Source of the DNA: Eubacterium sp. | GTDB lineage: Bacteria > Bacillota_A > Clostridia > Lachnospirales > Lachnospiraceae | Direction of reading: 5' to 3' | Assembly: GCA_023663915.1 (NCBI GenBank) | Contig: JAMPGN010000228.1 | Coordinates: 1-6,581 of the forward strand | DNA length: 6,581 nucleotides | Shown here: piece after piece, positions 1 to 6,581 of the stretch | Layout: each line of letters opens with the position of its first letter | Position numbering within the stretch: the first letter of the stretch is position 1 | Position numbers and translations under genes: made by a program | The notes under the pieces: generated by a model | Database searches by the model: none | What the model saw: only the letters and a program-made list of their open reading frames with translations | Told to the model about the DNA's origin: nothing

Positions 1-509
1 GAGATTTCCATTTCATAAGAAAGCTCTTTGACCTCTTTTTGAAACATAAAATCAAACAAAGGAAGTTTATTACGCACTTCTTCTAACAGGATTACTATCG
101 GCGGTGCACTCGGTTTATTCATATCATGAATTTCAAAGGACTTAAAATTACAGGTCACAATCCATAACGGTGTTTCATTCGGTATCATCCATTGAGCATA
201 ATTGCGTGCCTGCTCAAAAGGTGTACGCAAAATTCCGTCTGATTGTGACATCTTCTTATTCAAGTCCTTATCGATACTTTTTTGTTCTATTAAAACCCGT
301 GTTTCCGGTATGTAAACATCAATAAATTTAGTCTGCCCATCCACTGTAACCCGCTTCTCAAAAATAATCTTCTGTGTAACATCTCCAATGCCTAAAACAT
401 TGCTGAGAAATTCAATCCAAAACCTTTGACAGTCACTTTTCTCATCACCTATGCCGCGCCAGTCATTGTAAAATTTTGTTGCGGCAGCCCTCTTTTCTGC
501 TTCGGTCAT
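1..509 (-). CDS. MmeI-like fused restriction endonuclease/DNA methyltransferase, N-terminal part (cut by window edge)
   Basis: This reading frame starts at the ATG at 509-507 and stays open to position 1, giving 169 residues of a longer protein. The opening resembles the N-terminal domain of MmeI-type (type IIG) enzymes and related large DNA methyltransferases: a helical start with FYNDW (13-17) and QRFWIEFL (28-35), then a nuclease-like core D64 - ten residues - E75-Q-K77, followed by TPFEQARNYA (96-105) and WIVTCNFKSFEIHD (116-129). In MmeI the equivalent D-X9-E-X-K motif cuts DNA. The helical linker, SAM-binding methyltransferase core (with NPPY) and target recognition domain would lie off the left edge and are not seen. 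A ribosome binding site AGAGGTG lies at 520-514, four bases before the start. It lies downstream of the LysR gene on the same strand, but a 106-base gap argues against a functional link. The family assignment is by recalled motif pattern, not by search. Confidence 0.72.
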   Translation of the reverse strand, partial: MTEAEKRAAATKFYNDWRGIGDEKSDCQRFWIEFLSNVLGIGDVTQKIIFEKRVTVDGQTKFIDVYIPETRVLIEQKSIDKDLNKKMSQSDGILRTPFEQARNYAQWMIPNETPLWIVTCNFKSFEIHDMNKPSAPPIVILLEEVRNKLPLFDFMFQKEVKELSYEMEI

Positions 510-573
510 AATACACCTCTTTTTGAAAAAGAATACCTACAAATAACATCGTTCATAGTTTAGCATAGATTCA

Positions 574-616
574 GTGAAAAATCAGCAGATTCTCTGTAAT
601 CTTCTACCTATTCACT
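574..616 (-). terminator. Possible weak terminator after the LysR gene
   Basis: Read on the minus strand just after the LysR stop codon, a five-base-pair stem (AGATT/AATCT, plus-strand positions 587-591 and 598-602, six-base loop) is followed after a few bases by a run of five T (plus-strand A at 577-581). An outer pair of complementary six-base arms (573-578 and 611-616) could enclose it. The stem is short and AT-rich, so termination would be inefficient at best. The remaining bases up to 509 show no convincing promoter for the restriction-type gene, only a weak extended -10 (TGCTAAACT on the minus strand). Confidence 0.25.
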
Positions 617-1503
617 CAACCATAATCAGCCTTCATCCTGCTCATAAATTTTTCGGCTGCTTTTGAGAAGACCTGATATTTTTTCCAGATCATGCTCATT
701 TCAATCTCAATCGTGGGATTTAACGGACGAAAACAAAGCGCACTGTCGTCTGTAATATTGATGATTTTGTCAAGACCGATCGCATACCCCATTCCCTCCT
801 CCACCAGAAGAGAAGCATTGAAAAGAAGATTGTAAGTCGCCACGATGTTTAACTTGGACATATCGCGTCGGAACCATTTTGCAAGTTCGCCGTTTTGGTT
901 TTTTTGATGGGAGATGATAAGAGGCTTGTCCCATAAATCATCCGGAACAATGCTTTCCCGTGAGGCAAGCGCGGAATCCTTGCGCATCAATACTCCCCAG
1001 ACATCCTTCGTAGGCAGCTTGAGGGAGTTGTATTTTCCGGAATCTACCAGCCCGAATATTACGCCAAAGTCGATCAGACCCTTATCCAGTTGTCCCATCA
1101 CAAAATCAGCATTTCCGCTGGAAATATGGTAGTGAATGCCAGGATAAATGGCTTGGAGTTCTTTGGCTGCCTGTGCAATTATTCTGACGGCGTCCGTCTC
1201 TCCGGTACCGATATGGATATCGCCCATGATCACATGCTCCGATTGTGTGATTTCGGATTCAGCTTTTTCTACAAGATTCATAATTTCTTCTGCGCGTTTC
1301 TTGAGAATCATCCCTTCGTCGGTAAGCAGTATTTTGCGCGAACCCTTTGTCCCACGGATCAAGAGTTGCTTTCCCAATTCCTGTTCCAGATTGATCATCT
1401 GCTTTGACAGCGTTGGCTGGGAAAGATGCAGAGACTCTGCGGCTCTCACAATGCTTTGCTCCCTTGCAATGGCAAGAAAATATTGAAGTACCCGTAATTC
1501 CAT
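616..1503 (-). CDS. LysR-family transcriptional regulator
   Basis: This 295-residue protein has the usual LysR length and architecture. Residues 1-60 form the winged helix-turn-helix, with the conserved pattern AAESLHLSQPTLSKQMINLE (21-40) and the G-x-x-L-L-x-R segment (44-50). A linker helix follows to about residue 90, and the effector-binding domain (periplasmic-binding-protein fold) starts at GDIHIGTGE (94-102) and runs to the end. I see only one cysteine in the effector domain (in ALCFRPL), so an OxyR-like disulphide switch is unlikely and a small-molecule effector is expected; its identity cannot be read from the sequence. The start is supported by GAGGAG at 1518-1513, nine bases upstream. 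The gene is divergent from the flavodoxin-type lipoprotein gene across a 237-base region carrying LysR-type operator candidates, which makes that gene and the regulator's own promoter the most likely targets. Confidence 0.94.
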   Translation of the reverse strand: MELRVLQYFLAIAREQSIVRAAESLHLSQPTLSKQMINLEQELGKQLLIRGTKGSRKILLTDEGMILKKRAEEIMNLVEKAESEITQSEHVIMGDIHIGTGETDAVRIIAQAAKELQAIYPGIHYHISSGNADFVMGQLDKGLIDFGVIFGLVDSGKYNSLKLPTKDVWGVLMRKDSALASRESIVPDDLWDKPLIISHQKNQNGELAKWFRRDMSKLNIVATYNLLFNASLLVEEGMGYAIGLDKIINITDDSALCFRPLNPTIEIEMSMIWKKYQVFSKAAEKFMSRMKADYG

Positions 1504-1587
1504 AAAGCAATACTCCTCTGTCAGATTTTATGCGATAGGCGGGTGAAAGGTTACATGCAATACCGATCACCGTATTTTACTGTTTAC

Positions 1588-1616
1588 ATTATAATGGGAA
1601 CTTGTATAGGTTTCAA
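1588..1616 (-). promoter_or_regulatory. Predicted sigma-A promoter of the LysR gene
   Basis: On the minus strand TTGAAA (1616-1611) is followed after exactly 17 bases by a perfect TATAAT (1593-1588). Transcription would begin near 1581, leaving a leader of about 80 bases. The -35 hexamer is one arm of the palindrome at 1611-1625, so a protein bound there would block this promoter, as in typical LysR autorepression. Confidence 0.75.
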
Positions 1617-1631
1617 CTATTGAAATGTATA
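1605..1631. promoter_or_regulatory. Candidate LysR-type operator (T-N11-A dyad) shared by the divergent genes
   Basis: TTTCAA (1611-1616) and TTGAAA (1620-1625) form a perfect inverted repeat around CTA, and it extends after two mismatches with TATA (1605-1608) and TATA (1628-1631). The core contains T1612-N11-A1624, the LysR-type box. Its centre, 1618, lies near -37 of the predicted regulator promoter and near -61 of the predicted lipoprotein promoter, matching the usual recognition-site positions for autorepression and divergent activation. Confidence 0.6.
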
Positions 1632-1643
1632 ATATATAAATAT

Positions 1644-1672
1644 TTGTTATGGAAATAAGAGCATGTTATTAT
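1644..1672 (+). promoter_or_regulatory. Predicted promoter of the flavodoxin-like lipoprotein gene
   Basis: TTGTTA (1644-1649), a 17-base spacer and TATTAT (1667-1672) form a moderate sigma-A promoter, with initiation predicted near 1679 and a 62-base leader. A weaker T-N11-A element (T1637 to A1649, centred 1643) overlaps the -35 and could be the activation subsite of a LysR regulator whose recognition site is centred 25 bases upstream. Confidence 0.5.
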
Positions 1673-1676
1673 TTAT

Positions 1677-1695
1677 TTGCAGATCAGATTTGCAA
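1677..1695. promoter_or_regulatory. 19-base near-perfect palindrome at the predicted transcription start
   Basis: TTGCA (1677-1681) and TGCAA (1691-1695) are inverted arms, and the interior ATC-A-GAT is symmetrical too; only the pair 1682/1690 fails. It is centred at 1686, just downstream of the predicted start at 1679, where a bound protein would act as a repressor. It could be an operator for another regulator or a small leader hairpin (the mismatch becomes a G-U pair in RNA). Confidence 0.4.
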
Positions 1696-1740
1696 GGGGA
1701 AACGAAAAAGAACGCACTGGTAAAAGAATAGGAGTGTGAA

Positions 1741-2838
1741 ATGATGAGCAATTATGATGGCAGATTAGATAAAAATGCAAGAAGGAATGATGCACGTTAT
1801 AAGAGCAGCATGAAAACATTTGTTGTGTTTTTGTTTATGACCGCAATGATATTTTCCCTCATAGGTTGTGCGGCTGAAACGGATATAGAACCAGTTACAA
1901 ACGGAAAACTTACAGAATCTTCCGTGAAATCAGAGGAAGATGGAAATTCAACCGACTCTGCGATATCCGAAGCCAAAATTCTGGTTGCCTATTTCTCCGC
2001 TACTGGGACGACAAAAGAGATTGCGCAATCTGTAGCAGATCTATTGAATGCGGACTTGTATGAGATCGTACCGCAGGAACCATACACGGATGCGGATTTG
2101 GATTACCATGACAGCGAAAGTCGCACCACAAAGGAAATGAGTGACGCGGACAGCCGTCCAGCAATCGACGGCAGTGTGCAGAATATGGAAAGTTACGATG
2201 TTATTTTTCTCGGATATCCGATCTGGCATGGTCAGGCGCCACGTATCATGAGTACGTTTATCGAGAGCTATGATTTGGGTGGCAAAACGATCATTCCATT
2301 CTGTACGTCTGGTAGCAGCTCTTTTGGCAGCAGTGATGCCGTGTTAAGATCGGCAGCAGATTCCGCCATCTGGCTGGATGGACACCGTTTTTCTACTGGA
2401 GCACCTGCTGAGGAAATTATGGAATGGATAGAGGAATTGGAGTGGAGTACAGCAAATATTGACGAGGAGGAAAATGCATTCATGCAACTGAAAATCGAAG
2501 ACACCGTCGTTTCCGTGGAATGGGAAGCGAATGAATCTGTGGAGGCGCTGAAGGCGCTTTGTGAAGATCAACCGCTGGAAATTCAAATGTCCATGTACGG
2601 AGGATTTGAGCAGGTTGGCTCGCTCGGACAGAGCCTGCCGAGAAACGATGTGCAGACAACGACGCAGACAGGGGATATCGTCTTATATTCTGGTAATCAG
2701 ATTGTGATATTTTATGCTTCTAATTCGTGGGCATACACAAGACTTGGCAGAATAACGGATCAGACCGCAGATGATCTGGCGCGGCTTCTTGGAAATGAGG
2801 ATGTGACGGTCACAATCAGTGGTGGAAATGCGGAATGA
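1741..2838 (+). CDS. Exported lipoprotein with flavodoxin-like and cyclophilin-like domains
   Basis: This 365-residue protein has a lipoprotein signal peptide: a basic n-region to about residue 25, a hydrophobic core (27-41) and lipobox L40-I-G-C43, so it should be tethered outside the membrane. A polar Ser/Thr/Glu-rich linker (44-77) precedes a flavodoxin-like domain (about 78-233) of the Flavodoxin_4 type, with the FMN-phosphate loop S86-A-T-G-T-T91, GYPIWHGQAP (158-167) and PFCTSGSSSFG (186-196). Residues about 246-363 match the bacterial cyclophilin-like fold, including YGGFEQVGSLGQSLPRND. Flavodoxin_4 proteins are presumed FMN-binding redox proteins; the job of the cyclophilin-like part is unknown. 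AGGAG at 1730-1734, six bases upstream, supports this start; the ATG at 1810 would give a more typical short signal peptide but has only weak upstream AAGAG. The divergent LysR gene is the probable regulator. Confidence 0.88.
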   Translation: MMSNYDGRLDKNARRNDARYKSSMKTFVVFLFMTAMIFSLIGCAAETDIEPVTNGKLTESSVKSEEDGNSTDSAISEAKILVAYFSATGTTKEIAQSVADLLNADLYEIVPQEPYTDADLDYHDSESRTTKEMSDADSRPAIDGSVQNMESYDVIFLGYPIWHGQAPRIMSTFIESYDLGGKTIIPFCTSGSSSFGSSDAVLRSAADSAIWLDGHRFSTGAPAEEIMEWIEELEWSTANIDEEENAFMQLKIEDTVVSVEWEANESVEALKALCEDQPLEIQMSMYGGFEQVGSLGQSLPRNDVQTTTQTGDIVLYSGNQIVIFYASNSWAYTRLGRITDQTADDLARLLGNEDVTVTISGGNAE

Positions 2839-2868
2839 AGATAATTGTCTTTTATTAGCGAGGCGCCT

Positions 2869-2915
2869 AAAATAAAAAGGTGTAGAGTCCTTAATAATTC
2901 CATAGACTTTACACC
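2869..2915 (-). terminator. Rho-independent terminator of the 50-residue gene
   Basis: Arms 2879-2889 (GGTGTAGAGTC) and 2905-2915 (GACTTTACACC) pair over 11 positions with one non-Watson-Crick pair and a 15-base loop. On the minus strand the stem is followed directly by TTTTTATTTT (2878-2869). It therefore ends minus-strand transcription, 13 bases beyond the stop codon of the small gene. On the plus strand no T-run follows, so it would be a poor stop for the flavodoxin transcript, although the stem itself may protect that 3' end. Confidence 0.72.
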
Positions 2916-2927
2916 CTGTAATCTTGT

Positions 2928-3080
2928 TTAATTGTCCTTTTCGTTTGGTTCAGTGACATCTAAAAGAATACTATCAAACTCATTTTCAAGGTCTTCTCTT
3001 TTCTCTTGTGGGACAAGTTTTAATAATTTTCTAACAAAAACCGTTAGTCTATTGATATATCGTAACTGTTTATCGGTCAT
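2928..3080 (-). CDS. Small hypothetical protein, 50 residues
   Basis: ATG at 3080-3078 opens a 50-codon frame ending in TAA at 2930-2928. I do not recognise the family. The product starts MTDKQLRYINRL, then has a basic, amphipathic segment (VRKLLKLVP, 16-24) and an acidic second half (REDLENEFDSILLD, 28-41), ending in a charged tail; it is probably helical and cytoplasmic, with no signal peptide or membrane segment. It is too short for most gene callers, yet it has an AGGTG ribosome binding site (3090-3086, five bases before the start), an extended -10 promoter upstream and an intrinsic terminator right after it. I count about 31% G+C, well below the neighbouring glp genes, which suggests foreign origin. 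It is convergent with the flavodoxin gene and divergent from glpK. A role as a regulator, antitoxin-like or mobile-element accessory protein cannot be chosen from sequence alone. Confidence 0.68.
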   Translation of the reverse strand: MTDKQLRYINRLTVFVRKLLKLVPQEKREDLENEFDSILLDVTEPNEKDN

Positions 3081-3125
3081 ATAATCACCTGCTTTCTATA
3101 TTGCGCCTTGTATTACTACGATAAA

Positions 3126-3154
3126 AGTATATCATAAACAAGATATAAAGTCTA
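3126..3154 (-). promoter_or_regulatory. Predicted promoter of the 50-residue gene
   Basis: On the minus strand TAGACT (3154-3149), a 17-base spacer and TATACT (3131-3126) with an extended -10 TG one base upstream form a good sigma-A promoter. Initiation near 3119 gives a leader of about 39 bases to the start codon. Confidence 0.6.
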
Positions 3155-3218
3155 TTTAATTCTCAAGGCGGTTTGAATGAAAAAGTGAAGATATTTTGCA
3201 AGATATACCACAGTCTGG

Positions 3219-3238
3219 GCGTTACTTCGGTAGCGTCA
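3219..3238 (+). other. Hairpin with UUCG tetraloop, function unclear
   Basis: Arms 3219-3226 and 3231-3238 pair over eight positions around the very stable loop C-UUCG-G. Two pairs are G-U on the plus strand and would be C-A mismatches on the minus strand, so the structure favours a plus-strand RNA. The following bases (ATTATATG) are not a proper U-tract, and it lies upstream of the predicted glpK promoter, so it is neither a clear terminator nor part of that leader. The bases between 3155 and 3218 show nothing else I can support. Confidence 0.4.
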
Positions 3239-3286
3239 TTTATATGTTATAGAAAATTTCACGGATCAAACAGCACAATTTGTCTA

Positions 3287-3315
3287 TTGTGGACGCACCT
3301 TCTAAATGGTAAAAT
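3287..3315 (+). promoter_or_regulatory. Predicted promoter of the glp operon
   Basis: TTGTGG (3287-3292), a 17-base spacer and TAAAAT (3310-3315) preceded by TG at 3307-3308 form an extended -10 promoter with a weak -35. Initiation near 3322 gives a leader of about 67 bases. That leader contains no terminator-like hairpin, so GlpP-type antitermination is not evident, and I found no match to a catabolite-responsive (cre) element. Confidence 0.5.
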
Positions 3316-3373
3316 AGAAAATATATAAGGTATTCCAAGATGATAGGAAAAGCGGCGCAGAGCGCACAAATGA

Positions 3374-4885
<1,512 letters not shown>

Positions 4886-4956
4886 ATACAAATTTGATAT
4901 TTGTGCTGCCTGTCGCGTAAATGCTCCGGAATTAGGAAGTAAAATGATATGAATGG

Positions 4957-4962
4957 AAGGAG
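4957..4962 (+). promoter_or_regulatory. Ribosome binding site deciding the GlpA-like start
   Basis: AAGGAG lies inside the first codons of the longest frame, which opens at the ATG at 4953, and eleven bases before the ATG at 4974. This favours translation from 4974, giving MYDVIIIGAG, the usual start of this family. The 4953 start would rely on AGGAAG at 4934-4939, thirteen bases away. A tiny ATG-ATA-TGA sits at 4944-4952, immediately before 4953. Confidence 0.55.
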
Positions 4963-4973
4963 ATTCTTTCAAA

Positions 4974-6410
4974 ATGTATGATGTGATTATTATTGGTGCG
5001 GGAGTATGCGGTTCGGCGATTGCGCGCGAACTATCCCGATACCAAATAAAAATATGTGTATTAGAAAAAGAAGAGGATGTCTGCTGTGGCACGTCCAAGG
5101 CAAACAGCGCGATCGTGCATGCCGGTTATGACGCGGTGACGGGATCGCTCAAGGCGAAGTTAAATGTGCGTGGGAATGAATTGATGGGAGAACTTGCCGA
5201 CAAGCTTGATTTTCCTTTTGAGAGAAACGGTTCGCTGGTACTGTGCTTAAATGAGGACGAGATGCCGAATCTTCGGGAACTCTACGACAGGGGCATAGCG
5301 AATGGGGTTAAGGAACTTCGCATTTTGAACAGGGAAGAAGTCCTTCAGATGGAGCCGAATGTCACGGAAAATGTATATGCGGCGTTGTATGCGCCGACAG
5401 GGGGAATCGTCTGTCCTTTTGGGTTAAACATCGCTCTGGCGGAAAATGCCTGCGCAAACGGCGTGGAGTTTCAATTTGACACGGAAGTTGTGCAGATACA
5501 CAAATCCGGGGAAGGGTATGAGCTACAGACAAATCGAGGCGTATTTGAGACGAAGTATGTGGTAAATGCGGCGGGAGTCTACGCAGACCGGTTTCATAAC
5601 ATGGTCAGCGGCAGCAAGATTCACATTACCGCCAGACGGGGCGACTATTGTCTGCTGGATAAGGAAGCAGGAAACCATGTGAAAAAGACGATCTTCGCAC
5701 TGCCGGGGAAACTTGGCAAAGGCATTCTGGTTACGCCTACGGTGCATGGAAATCTTTTGATCGGACCTACGGCGGTCGAGGTGGACGACAAAGAGGGAGT
5801 CAACACGACGGCACAAGGGCTGGCGCAGGTGATTGAGAAAGCGGGCATGAGTGTGCAGAATATTCCTACGCGTCAGGTCATCACTTCTTTTGCAGGGCTT
5901 CGCGCCCATGAGGATGGGGACGATTTTATCATAGGAGAGGCGGAGGACGCGCCAGGCTTTATAGACTGTGCGGGGATTGAGTCGCCGGGTATTGCGAGCA
6001 GTCCGGCAATCGGTGAGATGGTGGCAGAACTGTTGCGGGATAAGATGGGTCTGACCAAGAAGGAGCATTTTCTCTCCACGAGACAGGGTATCAAGAATCC
6101 GAATTTACTAAGCAGGGAAGAGCGGAATGCCTTAATCAAAGAAAATCCGGCATATGGCAATATAATCTGCCGATGTGAGATGATTACGGAAGGGGAGATC
6201 GTTGACGCGATCAGACGGCCGCTGGGGGCTAAATCGCTGGACGGCGTGAAACGGCGCACGAGAGCGGGAATGGGAAGATGCCAGTCGGGTTTCTGTTCGC
6301 CAAGAACGATGGAAATTTTGTCAAGGGAATGCGGTATGAGTATGTTTGAACTTACGAAATCCGGCGGAGATTCCAAGCTGGTCGTGGGGACGAATAAAGA
6401 TACGGTGTAA
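4974..6410 (+). CDS. glpA: GlpA-like FAD-dependent glycerol-3-phosphate dehydrogenase subunit with [2Fe-2S] domain
   Basis: This 478-residue flavoprotein probably oxidises sn-glycerol 3-phosphate to dihydroxyacetone phosphate. Residues 2-31 form the FAD-binding Rossmann motif (G8-A-G-V-C-G13, acidic E31), followed by the DAO fold typical of COG0579/GlpA proteins, including NAAGVYADR (198-206) and a C-terminal flavin-contact segment around GIESPGIASSPA (334-345). The C-terminus has a BFD-like iron-sulphur domain with four candidate ligands, C399-x-C401 and C436-x4-C441, as in E. coli GlpA. It is shorter than E. coli GlpA (about 540 residues). No membrane segment is seen, so electrons probably pass through partner subunits. 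It follows glpK by 88 bases without a convincing terminator, and the next gene begins 24 bases later, so one operon is likely. The longest frame opens at 4953 (485 residues), but the ribosome binding site favours 4974. A related dehydrogenase of the L-2-hydroxyglutarate oxidase type is the alternative, but glpK next door argues against it. Confidence 0.85.
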   Translation: MYDVIIIGAGVCGSAIARELSRYQIKICVLEKEEDVCCGTSKANSAIVHAGYDAVTGSLKAKLNVRGNELMGELADKLDFPFERNGSLVLCLNEDEMPNLRELYDRGIANGVKELRILNREEVLQMEPNVTENVYAALYAPTGGIVCPFGLNIALAENACANGVEFQFDTEVVQIHKSGEGYELQTNRGVFETKYVVNAAGVYADRFHNMVSGSKIHITARRGDYCLLDKEAGNHVKKTIFALPGKLGKGILVTPTVHGNLLIGPTAVEVDDKEGVNTTAQGLAQVIEKAGMSVQNIPTRQVITSFAGLRAHEDGDDFIIGEAEDAPGFIDCAGIESPGIASSPAIGEMVAELLRDKMGLTKKEHFLSTRQGIKNPNLLSREERNALIKENPAYGNIICRCEMITEGEIVDAIRRPLGAKSLDGVKRRTRAGMGRCQSGFCSPRTMEILSRECGMSMFELTKSGGDSKLVVGTNKDTV

Positions 6411-6434
6411 AAATAGAAAGGCATGGACATTAGT

Positions 6435-6581
6435 ATGGAAAAATATGATATCGTGATTATCGGCGGCGGTCCGGCGGGGCTGGCGGCGGCAGTCAGCGCG
6501 AAACAGAACGGGATAGACCGTATTTTGATCTTGGAGAGGGATAAGGAGCTGGGCGGTATTTTAAACCAGTGTATCCACAAC
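6435..6581 (+). CDS. GlpB-like NAD(P)/FAD-dependent oxidoreductase, N-terminal part (cut by window edge)
   Basis: Forty-nine codons are present before the right edge. They begin MEKYDIVIIGGGPAGLAAA, a classical dinucleotide-binding motif (G10-G-G-P-A-G15) with acidic E35 ending the second strand, then LGGILNQCIHN (39-49), which I recall from the second flavoprotein (COG0446-type) of clostridial glycerol-3-phosphate dehydrogenase clusters. In those clusters the order is GlpA-like, this subunit, then a small CxxC protein (DUF1667); this subunit is expected to carry electrons between the GlpA-like subunit and a nicotinamide or other acceptor. The frame also has an ATG at 6423, but the GAAAGG at 6416-6421 is only one base from it and 13 bases from 6435, so the start is uncertain; 6435 gives the family-typical beginning. 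It probably shares the glp transcript. Confidence 0.8.
   Translation, partial: MEKYDIVIIGGGPAGLAAAVSAKQNGIDRILILERDKELGGILNQCIHN

Noticed and set aside
1663..1731. Short plus-strand frame of 22 codons ahead of the lipoprotein gene, ending within its ribosome binding site
   Set aside because: It has no ribosome binding site, and its start lies upstream of the predicted transcription start at 1679, so a leader peptide is not supported.
3186..3305. GTG-initiated plus-strand frame of 39 codons before glpK
   Set aside because: No ribosome binding site, overlap with the predicted glpK promoter, and no recognisable protein character; it is most likely a chance frame.
3355..3365. GCGC-AGA-GCGC hairpin in the glpK leader as a possible riboswitch or antiterminator element
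   Set aside because: Only four base pairs with a three-base loop and no U-tract or alternative pairing partner that I could find.
4888..4904. ACAAAT/ATTTGT hairpin between glpK and the GlpA-like gene as a terminator
   Set aside because: Six base pairs, mostly A-T, with no T-run after it; it does not argue against co-transcription, though it could be a minor processing site.
5873..6580. Long minus-strand open frame of 235 codons opposite the GlpA-like gene
   Set aside because: It is antisense to the conserved iron-sulphur domain and the start of the next gene, with low-complexity Ser/Pro/Ile-rich translation typical of a shadow frame.

Overview
The window looks like a chromosomal segment of a Gram-positive anaerobe of the Clostridia, most likely Lachnospiraceae. 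This is inferred from strong AGGAG-type ribosome binding sites, a lipobox signal peptide, an exported flavodoxin-like lipoprotein of the kind common in gut Clostridia, and a glycerol operon in which glpK is followed by a soluble-type FAD/[2Fe-2S] dehydrogenase and a second FAD subunit. No rRNA, tRNA, CRISPR array or insertion sequence was seen.

Layout. (1) Positions 1-509, minus strand: the first 169 residues of a large protein resembling the N-terminal endonuclease domain of MmeI-type fused restriction-methyltransferases; it runs off the left edge. (2) Positions 616-1503, minus strand: a LysR-family regulator. (3) Positions 1504-1740: a divergent control region with a strong minus-strand promoter for the regulator, a likely promoter for the plus-strand gene, a symmetrical LysR-type box between them and a second palindrome near the predicted plus-strand transcription start. 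(4) Positions 1741-2838, plus strand: a lipoprotein fusing a flavodoxin-like domain to a cyclophilin-like domain. (5) Positions 2839-3388: a spacer that is not empty. It holds a complete minus-strand transcription unit for an AT-rich 50-residue protein (promoter, ribosome binding site, ORF, terminator), a UUCG-loop hairpin and a likely glpK promoter. (6) Positions 3389-6581, plus strand: a glycerol catabolic operon with glpK, a GlpA-like dehydrogenase subunit and the first 49 codons of a GlpB-like flavoprotein cut by the right edge.

How the parts work together. GlpK phosphorylates glycerol to sn-glycerol 3-phosphate. The two flavoproteins downstream are expected to oxidise it to dihydroxyacetone phosphate and pass electrons on; a small CxxC protein (DUF1667/COG3862) would normally follow outside the window. 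The LysR regulator most probably controls itself and the divergent flavodoxin lipoprotein, and need not be linked to glycerol. The restriction-type gene and the 50-residue gene are AT-rich compared with the glp genes and look like accessory DNA.

The least explained items are the 50-residue gene with its own complete signals, the exported flavodoxin/cyclophilin-like fusion with its symmetric operator, and a GlpK that lacks the histidine used for HPr control in many Firmicutes.
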